Source: Pseudomonas nitroreducens
GTDB taxonomy: Bacteria; Pseudomonadota; Gammaproteobacteria; Pseudomonadales; Pseudomonadaceae
Direction of reading: 5' to 3'
Length of the DNA stretch: 64,000 nucleotides
NCBI RefSeq assembly: GCF_014204515.1
Contig: NZ_JACHLI010000001.1
Location: 248,001-312,000 of the forward strand
Both the position numbers and the translations under genes were made by a program. How positions within the stretch are numbered: the first letter of the stretch is position 1; every line of letters starts with the position of its first letter. The notes beneath the pieces are model-generated. The model saw only the letters and a program-made list of their open reading frames with translations. It was not told where the DNA came from and made no database searches. Positions 54,545 to 63,077 of this stretch are shown piece by piece.

Positions 54545-55033
54545 TTACACCTTGCAGAGAGCCTGGAAGAGGGCCTTGCAGCCGTCTCGATCCATTCGAC
54601 CTTCGCCGACGAATGCCCAAATGGTCGGGACGCCCTCATTCACGTCATCCGGGGGCAGGGCGAAGTGCACGGCCGGGAACTCCGCGCTGAGTCGGGTGAT
54701 CGCTTCGGCGAGGGTCTTGAGCATCGCTTCACGCGAGGGAAGGGTGGCCGCGTATTCGGCGCTCAGTGCTTCGCTGTGACGCTCTGCGCTGTCGTAGGCG
54801 AAGCAATAGAGTACGCCGGCTTCGCCGTCCTTGTAGGAGATGAAGGAGTCGGTGCCGCATTGCAGCTGAATCAGAGCCTTGAGGCTGCCGGCCTCGATGA
54901 TGCTCTTCAGCTCGGGCGAGATGTGCTCTTCGAGGTAGTCGCCAAAGCAGTCAGTGAGGTACGGGTTGATCAACCAGACGGCTGCATTGCCGGCGTGATC
55001 GGTTACCTGGTGGGGCTGGTAGGTCGAAGACAT
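54545..55033 (-). CDS. Hypothetical acidic protein, 162 aa
   Basis: Unknown. MSSTYQPHQVTDHAGNAAVW, mixed alpha/beta, with TLAEAITRLSAEFPAVHFAL. Its start codon lies inside the class B dyad, so binding there would affect transcription or initiation directly. Confidence 0.75.
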   Translation of the reverse strand: MSSTYQPHQVTDHAGNAAVWLINPYLTDCFGDYLEEHISPELKSIIEAGSLKALIQLQCGTDSFISYKDGEAGVLYCFAYDSAERHSEALSAEYAATLPSREAMLKTLAEAITRLSAEFPAVHFALPPDDVNEGVPTIWAFVGEGRMDRDGCKALFQALCKV

Positions 55034-55060
55034 GCTACACGTTCCTGTAGTATCTGGTGG
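55031..55060 (-). promoter_or_regulatory. Class B dyad overlapping the start codon
   Basis: ATGCTACA ... TGTAGTATC (55032-55055), the left arm being one base off. Unlike the other class B copies, the gene's ATG is part of the left arm. Confidence 0.5.
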
Positions 55061-55148
55061 TCATGCCATTGTACGCGTAGGGTCTCTAAATACAAGGCAA
55101 ATGTGTCGCTATGCGCAATTATATCCACCCTCAAGCGGCTGAAATCTC

Positions 55149-55211
55149 TTGACTTTCCCCTCCGCAATTAGCTGTAAATTCGCTTTGCCATCCTGTCAAT
55201 TTATGTATAAT
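55149..55211 (+). promoter_or_regulatory. Promoter region of the 55291 operon
   Basis: TTGACT (55149-55154), 18 bp, TGTAAA, and further down a perfect TATAAT (55206-55211) with TTGCCA 15 bp before it. This is a conventional sigma70-type region without class A-C dyads. Confidence 0.5.
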
Positions 55212-55290
55212 TCCGCCGAATTTTAGGCCCCGGCAATCATGCGATTCGCTCGCTTCATGAGCGCCGGAATCACGTCTCAGAGGCACAGTC

Positions 55291-55518
55291 ATGATCCTGG
55301 AAAGCGTCAGCCTGCACCCAACCGCTATCGGCAAGCCCCTTCTCGTCGCTCGCGTAGCTGGGTTGCCGAACCCGCTGTACTTCCCGGTCATGCCTGAGCA
55401 ACACCTGCGCAGCGGCCTCGCGGCCCGTAAAGTGCACGTCCCTGTTGGCATGGTGATCCTGCCGGCTGAGGCCCAGGCCTCCCTCGGGGACAATCGCACT
55501 TCTGCAAAGCAGCTATAA
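55291..55518 (+). CDS. Hypothetical protein, 75 aa
   Basis: Unknown beta-rich small protein (GKPLLVARVAGLPNPLYFPV). CAGAGGCAC precedes the ATG. First of a four-gene rightward operon. Confidence 0.7.
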   Translation: MILESVSLHPTAIGKPLLVARVAGLPNPLYFPVMPEQHLRSGLAARKVHVPVGMVILPAEAQASLGDNRTSAKQL

Positions 55519-55528
55519 GGGGTTGGGT

Positions 55529-55948
55529 ATGAAAACGCTGTACCAGGTGCTGCCGAGCGAATACTTCGCCAGCTTGTCCGACGACAAGAGCCTGCCGTCC
55601 GGCATGGCCCTGTATTCCAAGTCCCTGGTGGACATGCAGACCGAATCGGGTCTGGCCAACGGCCAGGAGCTGGTCGTTGTTGAGGTGGATGTCGAAGTCA
55701 TCGGCGCTGCGATGGATCCGGATTTGCGCTCCATCGAGCGCCCGGACATGCCGGTGGTGCGCCGGCTCCACAGTGAAGAGAACCTGGACAACGTGTCCGT
55801 CTGGAAACGCTGGTCGGAGAGTGGCCGCACCTGGGAGGCGAGTGTCGAGCTGGTTGGCACCGCCATCTGCCGCCGCGACATTCCTCTGGCCAACCTCCAC
55901 GTTGTGGCCCGTCACCAGCAAGGGCAGGGGGCTGCGCTCCATGCGTGA
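55529..55948 (+). CDS. Hypothetical protein, 139 aa
   Basis: ATG at 55529 after AAGGGG. MKTLYQVLPSEYFASLSDDK; beta-rich middle (ELVVVEVDVEVIGAAM). Overlaps the membrane-protein gene that follows. Unknown. Confidence 0.75.
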   Translation: MKTLYQVLPSEYFASLSDDKSLPSGMALYSKSLVDMQTESGLANGQELVVVEVDVEVIGAAMDPDLRSIERPDMPVVRRLHSEENLDNVSVWKRWSESGRTWEASVELVGTAICRRDIPLANLHVVARHQQGQGAALHA

Positions 55949-56348
55949 AGCGCTCGGCCATTTCCTTAAGGCCTACTGGCATCACACGTGGCTCTTCATG
56001 ACGTTCAAGCATAACGGCAGAGGCTTGGAGCGTGGGTCTGGCGTGCTCTTCGCCATGTTGGGTGGGTTGGATATTCTGATCTCGGTGGCATATCGAGAGC
56101 TGGGTAACAGCGACTCATCCTTGCTGATGACGTTGATCTTGCTGGGCGTCTACTTCCAGATGTGGATGTCCGGCCGGCATGCCACCCTCACATGCTTCAT
56201 CCTCACCTCGCTCTTTGCCGACGTCATCTGCCTCTTCGCAGAGATCTTCCAGACGCCGCTCTCCCAGATCTTCATCATGGCCAGCAGCTTGTGGAGCATC
56301 GCAGCGTTGGCGATGTTCGTCCTCAAGGGGAACACCACCAATGCGTGA
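55941..56348 (+). CDS. Membrane protein, about four spans, 135 aa
   Basis: Hydrophobic spans GVLFAMLGGLDILISVAY, SLLMTLILLGVYFQMWM, LTCFILTSLFADVICLFAE and IFIMASSLWSIAALAMFVL. Starts inside the preceding gene and overlaps the next by ATGCGTGA. Unknown; small polytopic proteins on plasmids and phages can be exclusion or holin-like proteins. Confidence 0.75.
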   Translation: MREALGHFLKAYWHHTWLFMTFKHNGRGLERGSGVLFAMLGGLDILISVAYRELGNSDSSLLMTLILLGVYFQMWMSGRHATLTCFILTSLFADVICLFAEIFQTPLSQIFIMASSLWSIAALAMFVLKGNTTNA

Positions 56349-56649
56349 TGCCGGCAGCGCGGCCCGAGTCACCATGATGGGGACGAGACGCGTAAGACGG
56401 CACCAGCACATCCACCGGATCGATGCGCGCCGGCTCTGGGCGATCACCCTCTGCTGGGCAGCGGTGGCCCTGGGCACGGCGGTGGCAACTTCGGTGCTGA
56501 TTTTCAGCACGACTACAGCGAGGCTAGTCCTCGCTGGCTGTGTCCTGGTGGCACTTGCGGCATTGACATATGCACACGTGAGCTGGAACCGGATGAGGGC
56601 GCAACTTCGCGGCGTTAGCCGGACTAGCTCGAGGGGAGTGTCCCCTTAA
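56341..56649 (+). CDS. Membrane protein, two spans, 102 aa
   Basis: Basic N-terminus (GTRRVRRHQHIHRIDARRLW) then two spans (AITLCWAAVALGTAVATSVL and LVLAGCVLVALAALTYAHV). Translationally coupled to the four-span protein upstream, so probably its partner. Unknown. Confidence 0.75.
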   Translation: MRDAGSAARVTMMGTRRVRRHQHIHRIDARRLWAITLCWAAVALGTAVATSVLIFSTTTARLVLAGCVLVALAALTYAHVSWNRMRAQLRGVSRTSSRGVSP

Positions 56650-57011
56650 TGCCTGGGTCGACGGTGAAGTCTCTCGTCCAGGGCTGCCAGCTCTCGAGCT
56701 GCAGCGGAAAGCATCGTCTCAAGCACGTGCATCACAATGCCCGAAGCCGCGTCGATGATCACCGTGTTGCTGGCCTTCAGCTCTTCTATCGCCTCCGGGA
56801 CGCCGTTGTTCGGAAACTGCATGCTGCTGCTGAAGCCACGGTGGCCGTTCATCCAGATCGAGTAGAGCTGCGGCAATACCCGGTTAATTCCGTCGCTGTC
56901 GAGAATGCACTCGTCGCGCAGAAGAACCTCCATTTTGCTTTCCATACGGTCTTTGAACACTTTATGGCGAGCGTTCGGATCAAGCTGATACGGACTGAAT
57001 GTGATCTGCAT
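56646..57011 (-). CDS. Hypothetical protein, 121 aa
   Basis: Unknown. MQITFSPYQLDPNARHKVFK, helical rear (VMHVLETMLSAAARELAALD). Converges on and overlaps the rightward gene by 4 nt. Only leftward gene in 55291-64000. Confidence 0.7.
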   Translation of the reverse strand: MQITFSPYQLDPNARHKVFKDRMESKMEVLLRDECILDSDGINRVLPQLYSIWMNGHRGFSSSMQFPNNGVPEAIEELKASNTVIIDAASGIVMHVLETMLSAAARELAALDERLHRRPRH

Positions 57012-57172
57012 TTTCTGACCATCTTATAGTTATGCGGAAAAACTAACTCAGTCATGAGGAAGAATCAATTTATTGACTAATGCATATAAGCGGTAATGGA
57101 GAACAAGGCGTAATTTGACGCCCGACAGCTACTTTGGCAGACTTCGCCTATTCAGGATGAGGACGCAAGCCA

Positions 57173-57589
57173 ATGGTAGGTAGCGTAACGCGGGAAAAAT
57201 TGTTCGGTGCCGATGAGTTTGCCAGCGATTGGGCTACCCATCAGCAGGCTCGGATCGACAGGGTTTTTGACATCAAAGCCAAGCAGGCTGGGGTGCCCAA
57301 GGAGATGCTGAGGTTGTGCTTCAGCGACCGTAGACCCACAGAGCTGATCAACCGACAAGGCCACCGCACCGTCTACACGCCTGCAGGCATTGTGACCGAC
57401 GTCCTTCCCGCGTCGCGCCAGGACAGCCACATGACCTTCATGGTCGAATGGGTTGATCCATGGGGCTTTCCGCACCGGGAAGAGCGCAATTTCCTCGAAA
57501 TCCAGTTCTGCGTCGTCGACCAGATGGCTTTCTCCCGCCAAAACCGGATCTATCAGAGCGCCAAAACCCGACTCAAAGGGGTGATCTGA
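57173..57589 (+). CDS. Hypothetical protein, 138 aa
   Basis: Unknown. RTVYTPAGIVTDVLPASRQD and FMVEWVDPWGFPHREER are beta-rich; SH3-like folds look similar, but no family is recognised. Precedes the AAA ATPase by 160 nt. Confidence 0.75.
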   Translation: MVGSVTREKLFGADEFASDWATHQQARIDRVFDIKAKQAGVPKEMLRLCFSDRRPTELINRQGHRTVYTPAGIVTDVLPASRQDSHMTFMVEWVDPWGFPHREERNFLEIQFCVVDQMAFSRQNRIYQSAKTRLKGVI

Positions 57590-57606
57590 TTGGTGCTCCG
57601 GCTGGC

Positions 57607-57641
57607 GGGAGCGCGCTCTTCAGCGCGCAGCGCGACTAGCC
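57607..57641. repeat. Repeated GC dyad, copy 3 (diverged)
   Basis: CTCTTCAGCGCGCAGCGCGACTAGC (in parts: CTCTTCAGCGCG, CAGCGCGACTAGC) resembles the intergenic elements at 32688 and 36084. Confidence 0.3.
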
Positions 57642-57747
57642 GTAAATAGGTAGTGCAACGCCTCTTTCTCCATTGCTAAGTTGTTCATATAAGCACTTGG
57701 AACTTGCCTTCGAGTGCATCGAAGCAAGTGGTAAGAGGAAAAGCTCT

Positions 57748-59136
57748 ATGAGCGCAGCCGCACAAGCGACCATCGACAAAAACCTGGAGGTTTCCCGCCA
57801 GGTTCCTGAAGACCAGCTCCCAGACGATGCGATTCTCATCGCCGGGCAGCACAAGAACCTCAGGCAGACGATTTACCCCGTTATTGGCAAGCACCCGATT
57901 GAGGCGGTGACAAGGGCTGAGAACGGTCGTTTCCGTGGCCTGATTTTCACTGGCCCGCCCGGCATCGGTAAGACCCACCAGATCATGCAGCTCGCCGGCA
58001 TGGATCACCAGGGCGCAAAGCAGATTGCTGCCTTCGTGCGTCTGCCGATGGCTTCTCGCCGTGCCGATGAGTTCGGTATCTACCTGGTGCCGAAGGAAGT
58101 GGATGGTGAAATCATCCTAGAGCAGCCGCTGATCGAGCAGCAGATCATCCCGTTGCTCGAAGAGAACATCGGCGATAACTACGGCATTCTGCTCTTCGAC
58201 GACGTGACCCTCGGCGATCCATCGCTTCAGTCCGCGATCCTGGAGATCGTGCAGTTCGGCCGTATTGGCAAGCACAAGCTCGGCAAGAACGTGCTTGTGG
58301 CTATGACCGGTAACGGCATCGGCCATGGCTGCAGCGCCGTCGAGTGGAACCAGGCTCTGATGACCCGTTCGATGCTGGTCAACATGCGTCCGAACTTCAA
58401 GGCATGGCAGAAGCTTGAGTGCAATAAGAACATGGACGCCAGGCTGATGGGCTTCCTCATCAATAACCAGGAAGATTACTGGTGCCCAAGCATCGAAAAG
58501 CAACCTGGCAGCTTCGACGAGAACATGCGTGGAGCAACCCCGCGAGACTGGACTGCCATTGCCAATGACCTGCCTAGCCGTGGTGGCCTTGATAATTATG
58601 AAGGCAACGTCATTTTCCCAGAAAGGGGAGACTTCTTCGCTGCGAACCTGGGGGAGAGAACTCGCGAAGCGCTGGATACCTGGTTTGGCACTCTGGACAA
58701 GTACCCGACCGCCGAAACGTTGATGCAAACCCCAGAAGTCTGGGACGATCTTCCGCAAAGCGAGCGCAACAACAAAGGTGCCGTTTACTGCGTTGCCGAC
58801 ATGGTTAAAAACTACGCCATGGCTCGTTGGAAGGAGATCAGCGCGCTCGGCAAGACGGCGGCGGCTGGCGAGGCGATGAGAAAGCTCGCAACTGACTTCT
58901 CGATGGCTATTGCGTACATCATGACCAACGAGCAGGAGCTGGGAGCCTATGCTGCACGCGGAATGCTGCAAGAAGTGATCAAAATCACAGGGCAAAACGG
59001 CGACGCGTTCACCGCTCAAATCTCACGCTACACCTTCAATGGCGAGAGAAAAGGTGAGATTCCGCAGAAGCTGATTACCTCTGGCTTCGTCAAGTTGATG
59101 TCGGACGTCAGGGAGATGAACGAACTGATGAAGTGA
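57748..59136 (+). CDS. MoxR-like AAA ATPase, 462 aa
   Basis: Walker A GPPGIGKT (residues 69-76), Walker B ILLFDDVTLGDPS (147-159), then MTGNGI (sensor 1) and a helical C-terminal part. AAA_5/MoxR-type ATPases work with a VWA protein as a metal-chelatase or remodelling pair, and a 925-aa VWA protein follows directly. AGAGGAAAAG precedes the ATG at 57748; the longer frame has no ribosome site. Ends in a strong terminator, so the partner gene has its own promoter. Confidence 0.85.
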   Translation: MSAAAQATIDKNLEVSRQVPEDQLPDDAILIAGQHKNLRQTIYPVIGKHPIEAVTRAENGRFRGLIFTGPPGIGKTHQIMQLAGMDHQGAKQIAAFVRLPMASRRADEFGIYLVPKEVDGEIILEQPLIEQQIIPLLEENIGDNYGILLFDDVTLGDPSLQSAILEIVQFGRIGKHKLGKNVLVAMTGNGIGHGCSAVEWNQALMTRSMLVNMRPNFKAWQKLECNKNMDARLMGFLINNQEDYWCPSIEKQPGSFDENMRGATPRDWTAIANDLPSRGGLDNYEGNVIFPERGDFFAANLGERTREALDTWFGTLDKYPTAETLMQTPEVWDDLPQSERNNKGAVYCVADMVKNYAMARWKEISALGKTAAAGEAMRKLATDFSMAIAYIMTNEQELGAYAARGMLQEVIKITGQNGDAFTAQISRYTFNGERKGEIPQKLITSGFVKLMSDVREMNELMK

Positions 59137-59152
59137 TTCATCAGGTACCAAG

Positions 59153-59186
59153 AAAGCCCGAGGCTCCTGCTTCGGGCTTTTCTTTT
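59153..59186 (+). terminator. Rho-independent terminator
   Basis: AAAGCCCGA GGCTCCTGCT TCGGGCTTTTCTTTT. Confidence 0.9.
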
Positions 59187-59228
59187 CGCCTTTTCCTGCC
59201 CCATTGCTTTTCGCTTCTCGAGGCTTTC

Positions 59229-59351
59229 ATGGCTTTATTCTGTGGTAGATCTGCTTTCGCTGTCGGCTGCATTTGCATGCTGACGTGCGTGGAGGTTATC
59301 CGACCGCTAACGCCAGGCCATGCCCAGGAATGGAAGAGCAGGTCTGGGTGA
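59229..59351 (+). CDS. Candidate Cys-rich microprotein, 40 aa
   Basis: ATG with CGAGGCTTTC before it. MALFCGRSAFAVGCICMLTC is a hydrophobic Cys-rich head, followed by VEVIRPLTPGHAQEWKSRSG. Secreted or membrane-bound; tentative, as it lies right after a terminator. Confidence 0.35.
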   Translation: MALFCGRSAFAVGCICMLTCVEVIRPLTPGHAQEWKSRSG

Positions 59352-59639
59352 TCAATTTGTGAACAAATGCGTTGGATCAAGAGCGTTGGCCGGCGGTGCC
59401 GGCAGGGAAGATCTGTATGGGAGGGGTATGGGGAGGATGTATGGGCTGTGTGGGCAAGTGCTAAGGGCTCATCACTCAGATCTATAGGCGAACGTCGAAC
59501 AACACGGCGGGGCCTCACTCAATAAATTAGGCGAACGTCGAACAACGGGTTCCAGTGCATTTTGTCGATAAAGGATGGCCCGGCGGTTTTCTCACGTGCC
59601 AAAATGGGTCATGAAGCTGTATCTGTCGGTGAGGTTGCG
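59352..59639 (+). promoter_or_regulatory. Upstream region of the VWA gene with direct repeats
   Basis: TAGGCGAACGTCGAACAAC occurs at 59485-59503 and again at 59528-59546, 43 bp apart. The first part is G-rich (GGGAGGGGTATGGGGAGG near 59418). No gene seen. Confidence 0.5.
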
Positions 59640-62417
59640 ATGAGCTCTGCAATTCCAAACGTGAAGAACATGAAGACGTTCAAGCCTGTCATGGCTGAGA
59701 GCGATCCAGAGTTCAAGAAGAAGCTGTCGCTCCTTCTCTACACGTTGCGCCAGTACTCTCCGTTCCTCGCCTACATGACACAGAACATGTACATCGCCGG
59801 GCACACCGAGTCGGTGCCCACGGCAGCTGTCTCCCCGAAAGGGGTGATGGTCTACAACGAAACCTTCATGAAGTCCCTCTCCACGGGCGAGCTGCTGTTC
59901 GTGATGATTCACGAGGCTCTGCACCCCGCCCTGGACTTCTGGCAGCGCTTCTCCGGCCTCAACCATGTGATGGCCAACAAGGCTCATGACTATGTCATCA
60001 ACGACATTATCCTGAGCATGTCTGCCAACATGAACTACAGCAAGATGGATGGCACGGTTAAGTCCCTGAAGATCCAGAAGCCTAAGGGCGCTCTCCATAA
60101 GGCGGAGTGGGCCGGATGGTCTGGTGAGGCGGTTTACCTGGAGCTGTACGGAGCCGTTCAGAAGAAAGCCAAGGAGATCGAGGAAGAACGCAAGAAAATT
60201 CTGGCCGACCCGGAGCGTAAAGCCGAGTACGAGAGGCTGCGCCACATTCAGAAAGAGCTGCGCAACTCTATGCGTGAGGGGCACAAGCTTCTGGAGAAGT
60301 TCAATGGCCGTCTGCGCGAAAAGGCTGGCACTGCCCGTCGTGACGCCGCGCTGGAGCGCATTGAGAGGAACCAGCGTGAGCTGACAGAGCTCACGGATGC
60401 TATCCGGGATGGTAATGGCTCCCTGGGAATGACTTATGGCAACGAGCACCATTACGACGCCCATGGCGCTCCCGTCGTCAATGGAGAGTCCCTGCCAGAA
60501 CCGATGTATGGTGCGCGTCAGCCACAGGGTAGAGGTGCTTCTGCTGGCTATGAGGCAGAGGCGAAAGAGCCTCGTCAGGACAGGCTGCTCAAGGAGCTGT
60601 CTGCCAAGGCCATTGAGTCGTTCAAGGACTACATGGCTGCCGAGGAGCGTCGTATTGCCAGCGAGTACGACAAGGTTCCGAACGGCACCACGCGCGAGCA
60701 GCACCTGGAAGCGTATTCCAACACCCTCGATCAGTTGGTGAAGGACTACGTCTACCGCGCTACCCAGGAAGAGCCAGAGGATCAAAATGACATGGCCGGC
60801 CCGGATCAGCCTGGCCAGGAAAGCGACGAACCCCAGAGCAAAGGGAACAACCCAGGTCAGGACGATTCCAGCGAGCCTGAACAGGGTAAAGAAGAAAGCC
60901 CAGAAAATGGTGACGGGAACCAGCCTGAGCAGGGTGACGGTGCCGAAGGCAAAAATGCCGACGGCGAGCCGGGAGATGGAACCGAACCTGGCGATGGCAA
61001 CCAACCTGGCGAAGAAGCCGAGAATGGCAACGACGGCTCTTCCGAGAGTGAAGGCATGGGCGCGCCCGGTGAGAAAGGGGAGCAGGGCAAGCCTCAGCGT
61101 GCCCGTGGTGAAACGGGAGACTTGTTCGATGACCTGTCTGATGACCAGGAGGGTGCCGATCACGGCGCCGATGGAGAAGAGCCAGGTCAGGACGGTGATC
61201 AGCAAGGTAAAGCTGGGCAGAAGCCGGGCAAAGGCCAGGAGCCTGGCCAGAACGGTACAGGCCAAGGGCAGGGCGGCGTAGAGCCAGGCGACGGCGACAG
61301 AGAACCTGGTGAAGGCTACGACTCTGATCTGGATGGAAATGGTGGAGAGCTTGGCGAAGATCCGGCTGCAGGTGGTAATGGCGGTGAACCGACTGATCCT
61401 TCCGGCCAACCTGCGCAGCGCTCTGGCGGCGGCGAAGGCGACGGCCCGATCTCTGAGAGCGACGCTCTGGAGAACGCGACTGATGCTCTGGAGAACCTCT
61501 CTACCGCTATCACCGACGCCCTGACGGGCCAAGGCAACGGCATGGAGGGCATCGACAGTGACATGGCATCGGGCACCGACCCGATGTCGCGCGGTGCCTT
61601 TGACGAGGCCATGCGTAAGGTGTTGGGTGAAGATGGGGACGAGTTCGATGGTGACATCACCATGGACTGTGATGACATCCCAGGGAATCCTTTCAAGAAT
61701 GAGACGCCTAAGGAGACTGAGCAGCGCAACAAAAGCATGCTTCAAAAGGCTGTTCAGGCGGACAGGGAGGAGAATGGGGGGAGAGGCTGGGGTTCCATGC
61801 CGGGTCACGCAAGAGACTTGATCACCACGATCATTCACCCGAAACCGACCTTCACGCAGAACATCAAGCGTGAAGTGGGCAAGTATGGACGTCCGACGCG
61901 AAGCAGCCGCTGTGTTCCAGACAAACGCAACACCTTCATGCCGCTGATGGGCATCAAGCCGGGCAAGCTGAAGGATGATGCGTTCATCTACATCTTGATG
62001 GACACCTCCGGCTCGATGAAGAACCCAGAGGACGCCAAGTCGATTCAGTTGGCTCTCGGTCTGATCCAATCCCTGGCGACCTCGAAGAAGCTCGAGATCA
62101 AGGTGGTCATGTGTGATGCCGGCGTTAGCCGAGTGCTGAACACCAGGGAAGCGCTGAAGGAGATTCGTGAAAGGCAGTTCGACGCCCAAGGCGGGGCGGG
62201 CTCAGACTTCACGCCGGCATTCGAGTACATCTGGGCCGACATGAAGAAAACCCAGTCCGGCTTCAAGTGCCCGATTATCTGCTTCACCGACGGTGGCATC
62301 ACGGTTCCAGAGAAGCAGCCCCTAGGCCTCAGGCACCAGGTGATGTGGGTAACGCGTCCGCTGCAACAGCCGCCAACCAAGGAGTGGGGCGAGCACTTCC
62401 CGATGGACGATATTTGA
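59640..62417 (+). CDS. Metallopeptidase-like/VWA protein (DUF2201-type), 925 aa
   Basis: N-terminal domain with MIHEALHPALDF (His91, Glu92, His95), the HExxH-like motif of the putative metallopeptidase region of DUF2201, and HDYVIND beyond. A charged helical part follows, then a low-complexity acidic Gly/Glu/Pro/Gln linker (about 380-600), and a C-terminal VWA domain with the MIDAS motif DTSGSM at 788-793 and FTDGG later. MoxR-VWA pairs are usually cotranscribed; here a terminator separates them but order and spacing imply cooperation. ATG at 59640 after TGAGG. Confidence 0.85.
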   Translation: MSSAIPNVKNMKTFKPVMAESDPEFKKKLSLLLYTLRQYSPFLAYMTQNMYIAGHTESVPTAAVSPKGVMVYNETFMKSLSTGELLFVMIHEALHPALDFWQRFSGLNHVMANKAHDYVINDIILSMSANMNYSKMDGTVKSLKIQKPKGALHKAEWAGWSGEAVYLELYGAVQKKAKEIEEERKKILADPERKAEYERLRHIQKELRNSMREGHKLLEKFNGRLREKAGTARRDAALERIERNQRELTELTDAIRDGNGSLGMTYGNEHHYDAHGAPVVNGESLPEPMYGARQPQGRGASAGYEAEAKEPRQDRLLKELSAKAIESFKDYMAAEERRIASEYDKVPNGTTREQHLEAYSNTLDQLVKDYVYRATQEEPEDQNDMAGPDQPGQESDEPQSKGNNPGQDDSSEPEQGKEESPENGDGNQPEQGDGAEGKNADGEPGDGTEPGDGNQPGEEAENGNDGSSESEGMGAPGEKGEQGKPQRARGETGDLFDDLSDDQEGADHGADGEEPGQDGDQQGKAGQKPGKGQEPGQNGTGQGQGGVEPGDGDREPGEGYDSDLDGNGGELGEDPAAGGNGGEPTDPSGQPAQRSGGGEGDGPISESDALENATDALENLSTAITDALTGQGNGMEGIDSDMASGTDPMSRGAFDEAMRKVLGEDGDEFDGDITMDCDDIPGNPFKNETPKETEQRNKSMLQKAVQADREENGGRGWGSMPGHARDLITTIIHPKPTFTQNIKREVGKYGRPTRSSRCVPDKRNTFMPLMGIKPGKLKDDAFIYILMDTSGSMKNPEDAKSIQLALGLIQSLATSKKLEIKVVMCDAGVSRVLNTREALKEIRERQFDAQGGAGSDFTPAFEYIWADMKKTQSGFKCPIICFTDGGITVPEKQPLGLRHQVMWVTRPLQQPPTKEWGEHFPMDDI

Positions 62418-62430
62418 GTGCAAACCCAGG

Positions 62431-62459
62431 AGCCGGCCCGAGAGGGCCGGTTTCTTTTC
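62431..62459 (+). terminator. Rho-independent terminator
   Basis: CCGGCCC GAGA GGGCCGG TTTCTTTT after the VWA gene. Confidence 0.9.
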
Positions 62460-62534
62460 CTGCCCCAGTCCTTCGATGGACAATTACCTTGAAATTGGCA
62501 ATACTTCAATTTTCCGCTTAATGACGTTGTTGCT

Positions 62535-63077
62535 ATGGCTCTCCAGGTGGTCTACAAGAAGTCCGAGGCGTTCGGCCAGACGTGCAGGCTGGTGACGAAT
62601 GGCGGATCCGTTCACGAGTTCAGGCTGTCTATCCTGCGCAACCCGGACGAGGTGACCATTCAGGTAGCCGGCGCGGAGTCTGCTCGTGAAGTGCGTTTCA
62701 GCGCCAGCGAGCTTGGAAAGCACCACATCATCAATTTCGGCGTCCAGGATGGAAGAAGTCTGGCCAGCCGTTGTCTGAGCAACCTCCCGATCCATGAGAT
62801 CGATCCCACCCCGACCCTGGACGCGTACCACCGCGCTCTGGATGGGTTGTTCGAGGCAGGGGAGATCGACGTCGACCAGTACACGTCCGCACTGGAGCTG
62901 CTCCTGGCCCAGTACGATGACGCCGGGGTTCTGGAGCTGCAGGAGTTCCTGCGCTACCAACACATCTGGATCGCTCCAGAGACGTGCGTGGTGATGCGCC
63001 CGACCGAGGAAGAGGTCGCCTACTGGGCGATGGTCTGGCCGGCCGTTCTGGGCCGCCTGCGGCAGCTCTACGCTTGA
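62535..63077 (+). CDS. Hypothetical protein, 180 aa
   Basis: Unknown. N-terminal beta (MALQVVYKKSEAFGQTCRLV), middle and C-terminal helices (LDAYHRALDGLFEAGEIDVD). Weak ribosome site. Its stop overlaps the next TTG start (TTGA). Confidence 0.75.
   Translation: MALQVVYKKSEAFGQTCRLVTNGGSVHEFRLSILRNPDEVTIQVAGAESAREVRFSASELGKHHIINFGVQDGRSLASRCLSNLPIHEIDPTPTLDAYHRALDGLFEAGEIDVDQYTSALELLLAQYDDAGVLELQEFLRYQHIWIAPETCVVMRPTEEEVAYWAMVWPAVLGRLRQLYA

Noticed and set aside
59592..62189. 865-aa open frame on the minus strand
   Set aside because: It is the antisense of the VWA gene; its length follows from GC-rich codon bias and its sequence is low-complexity with no ribosome site.
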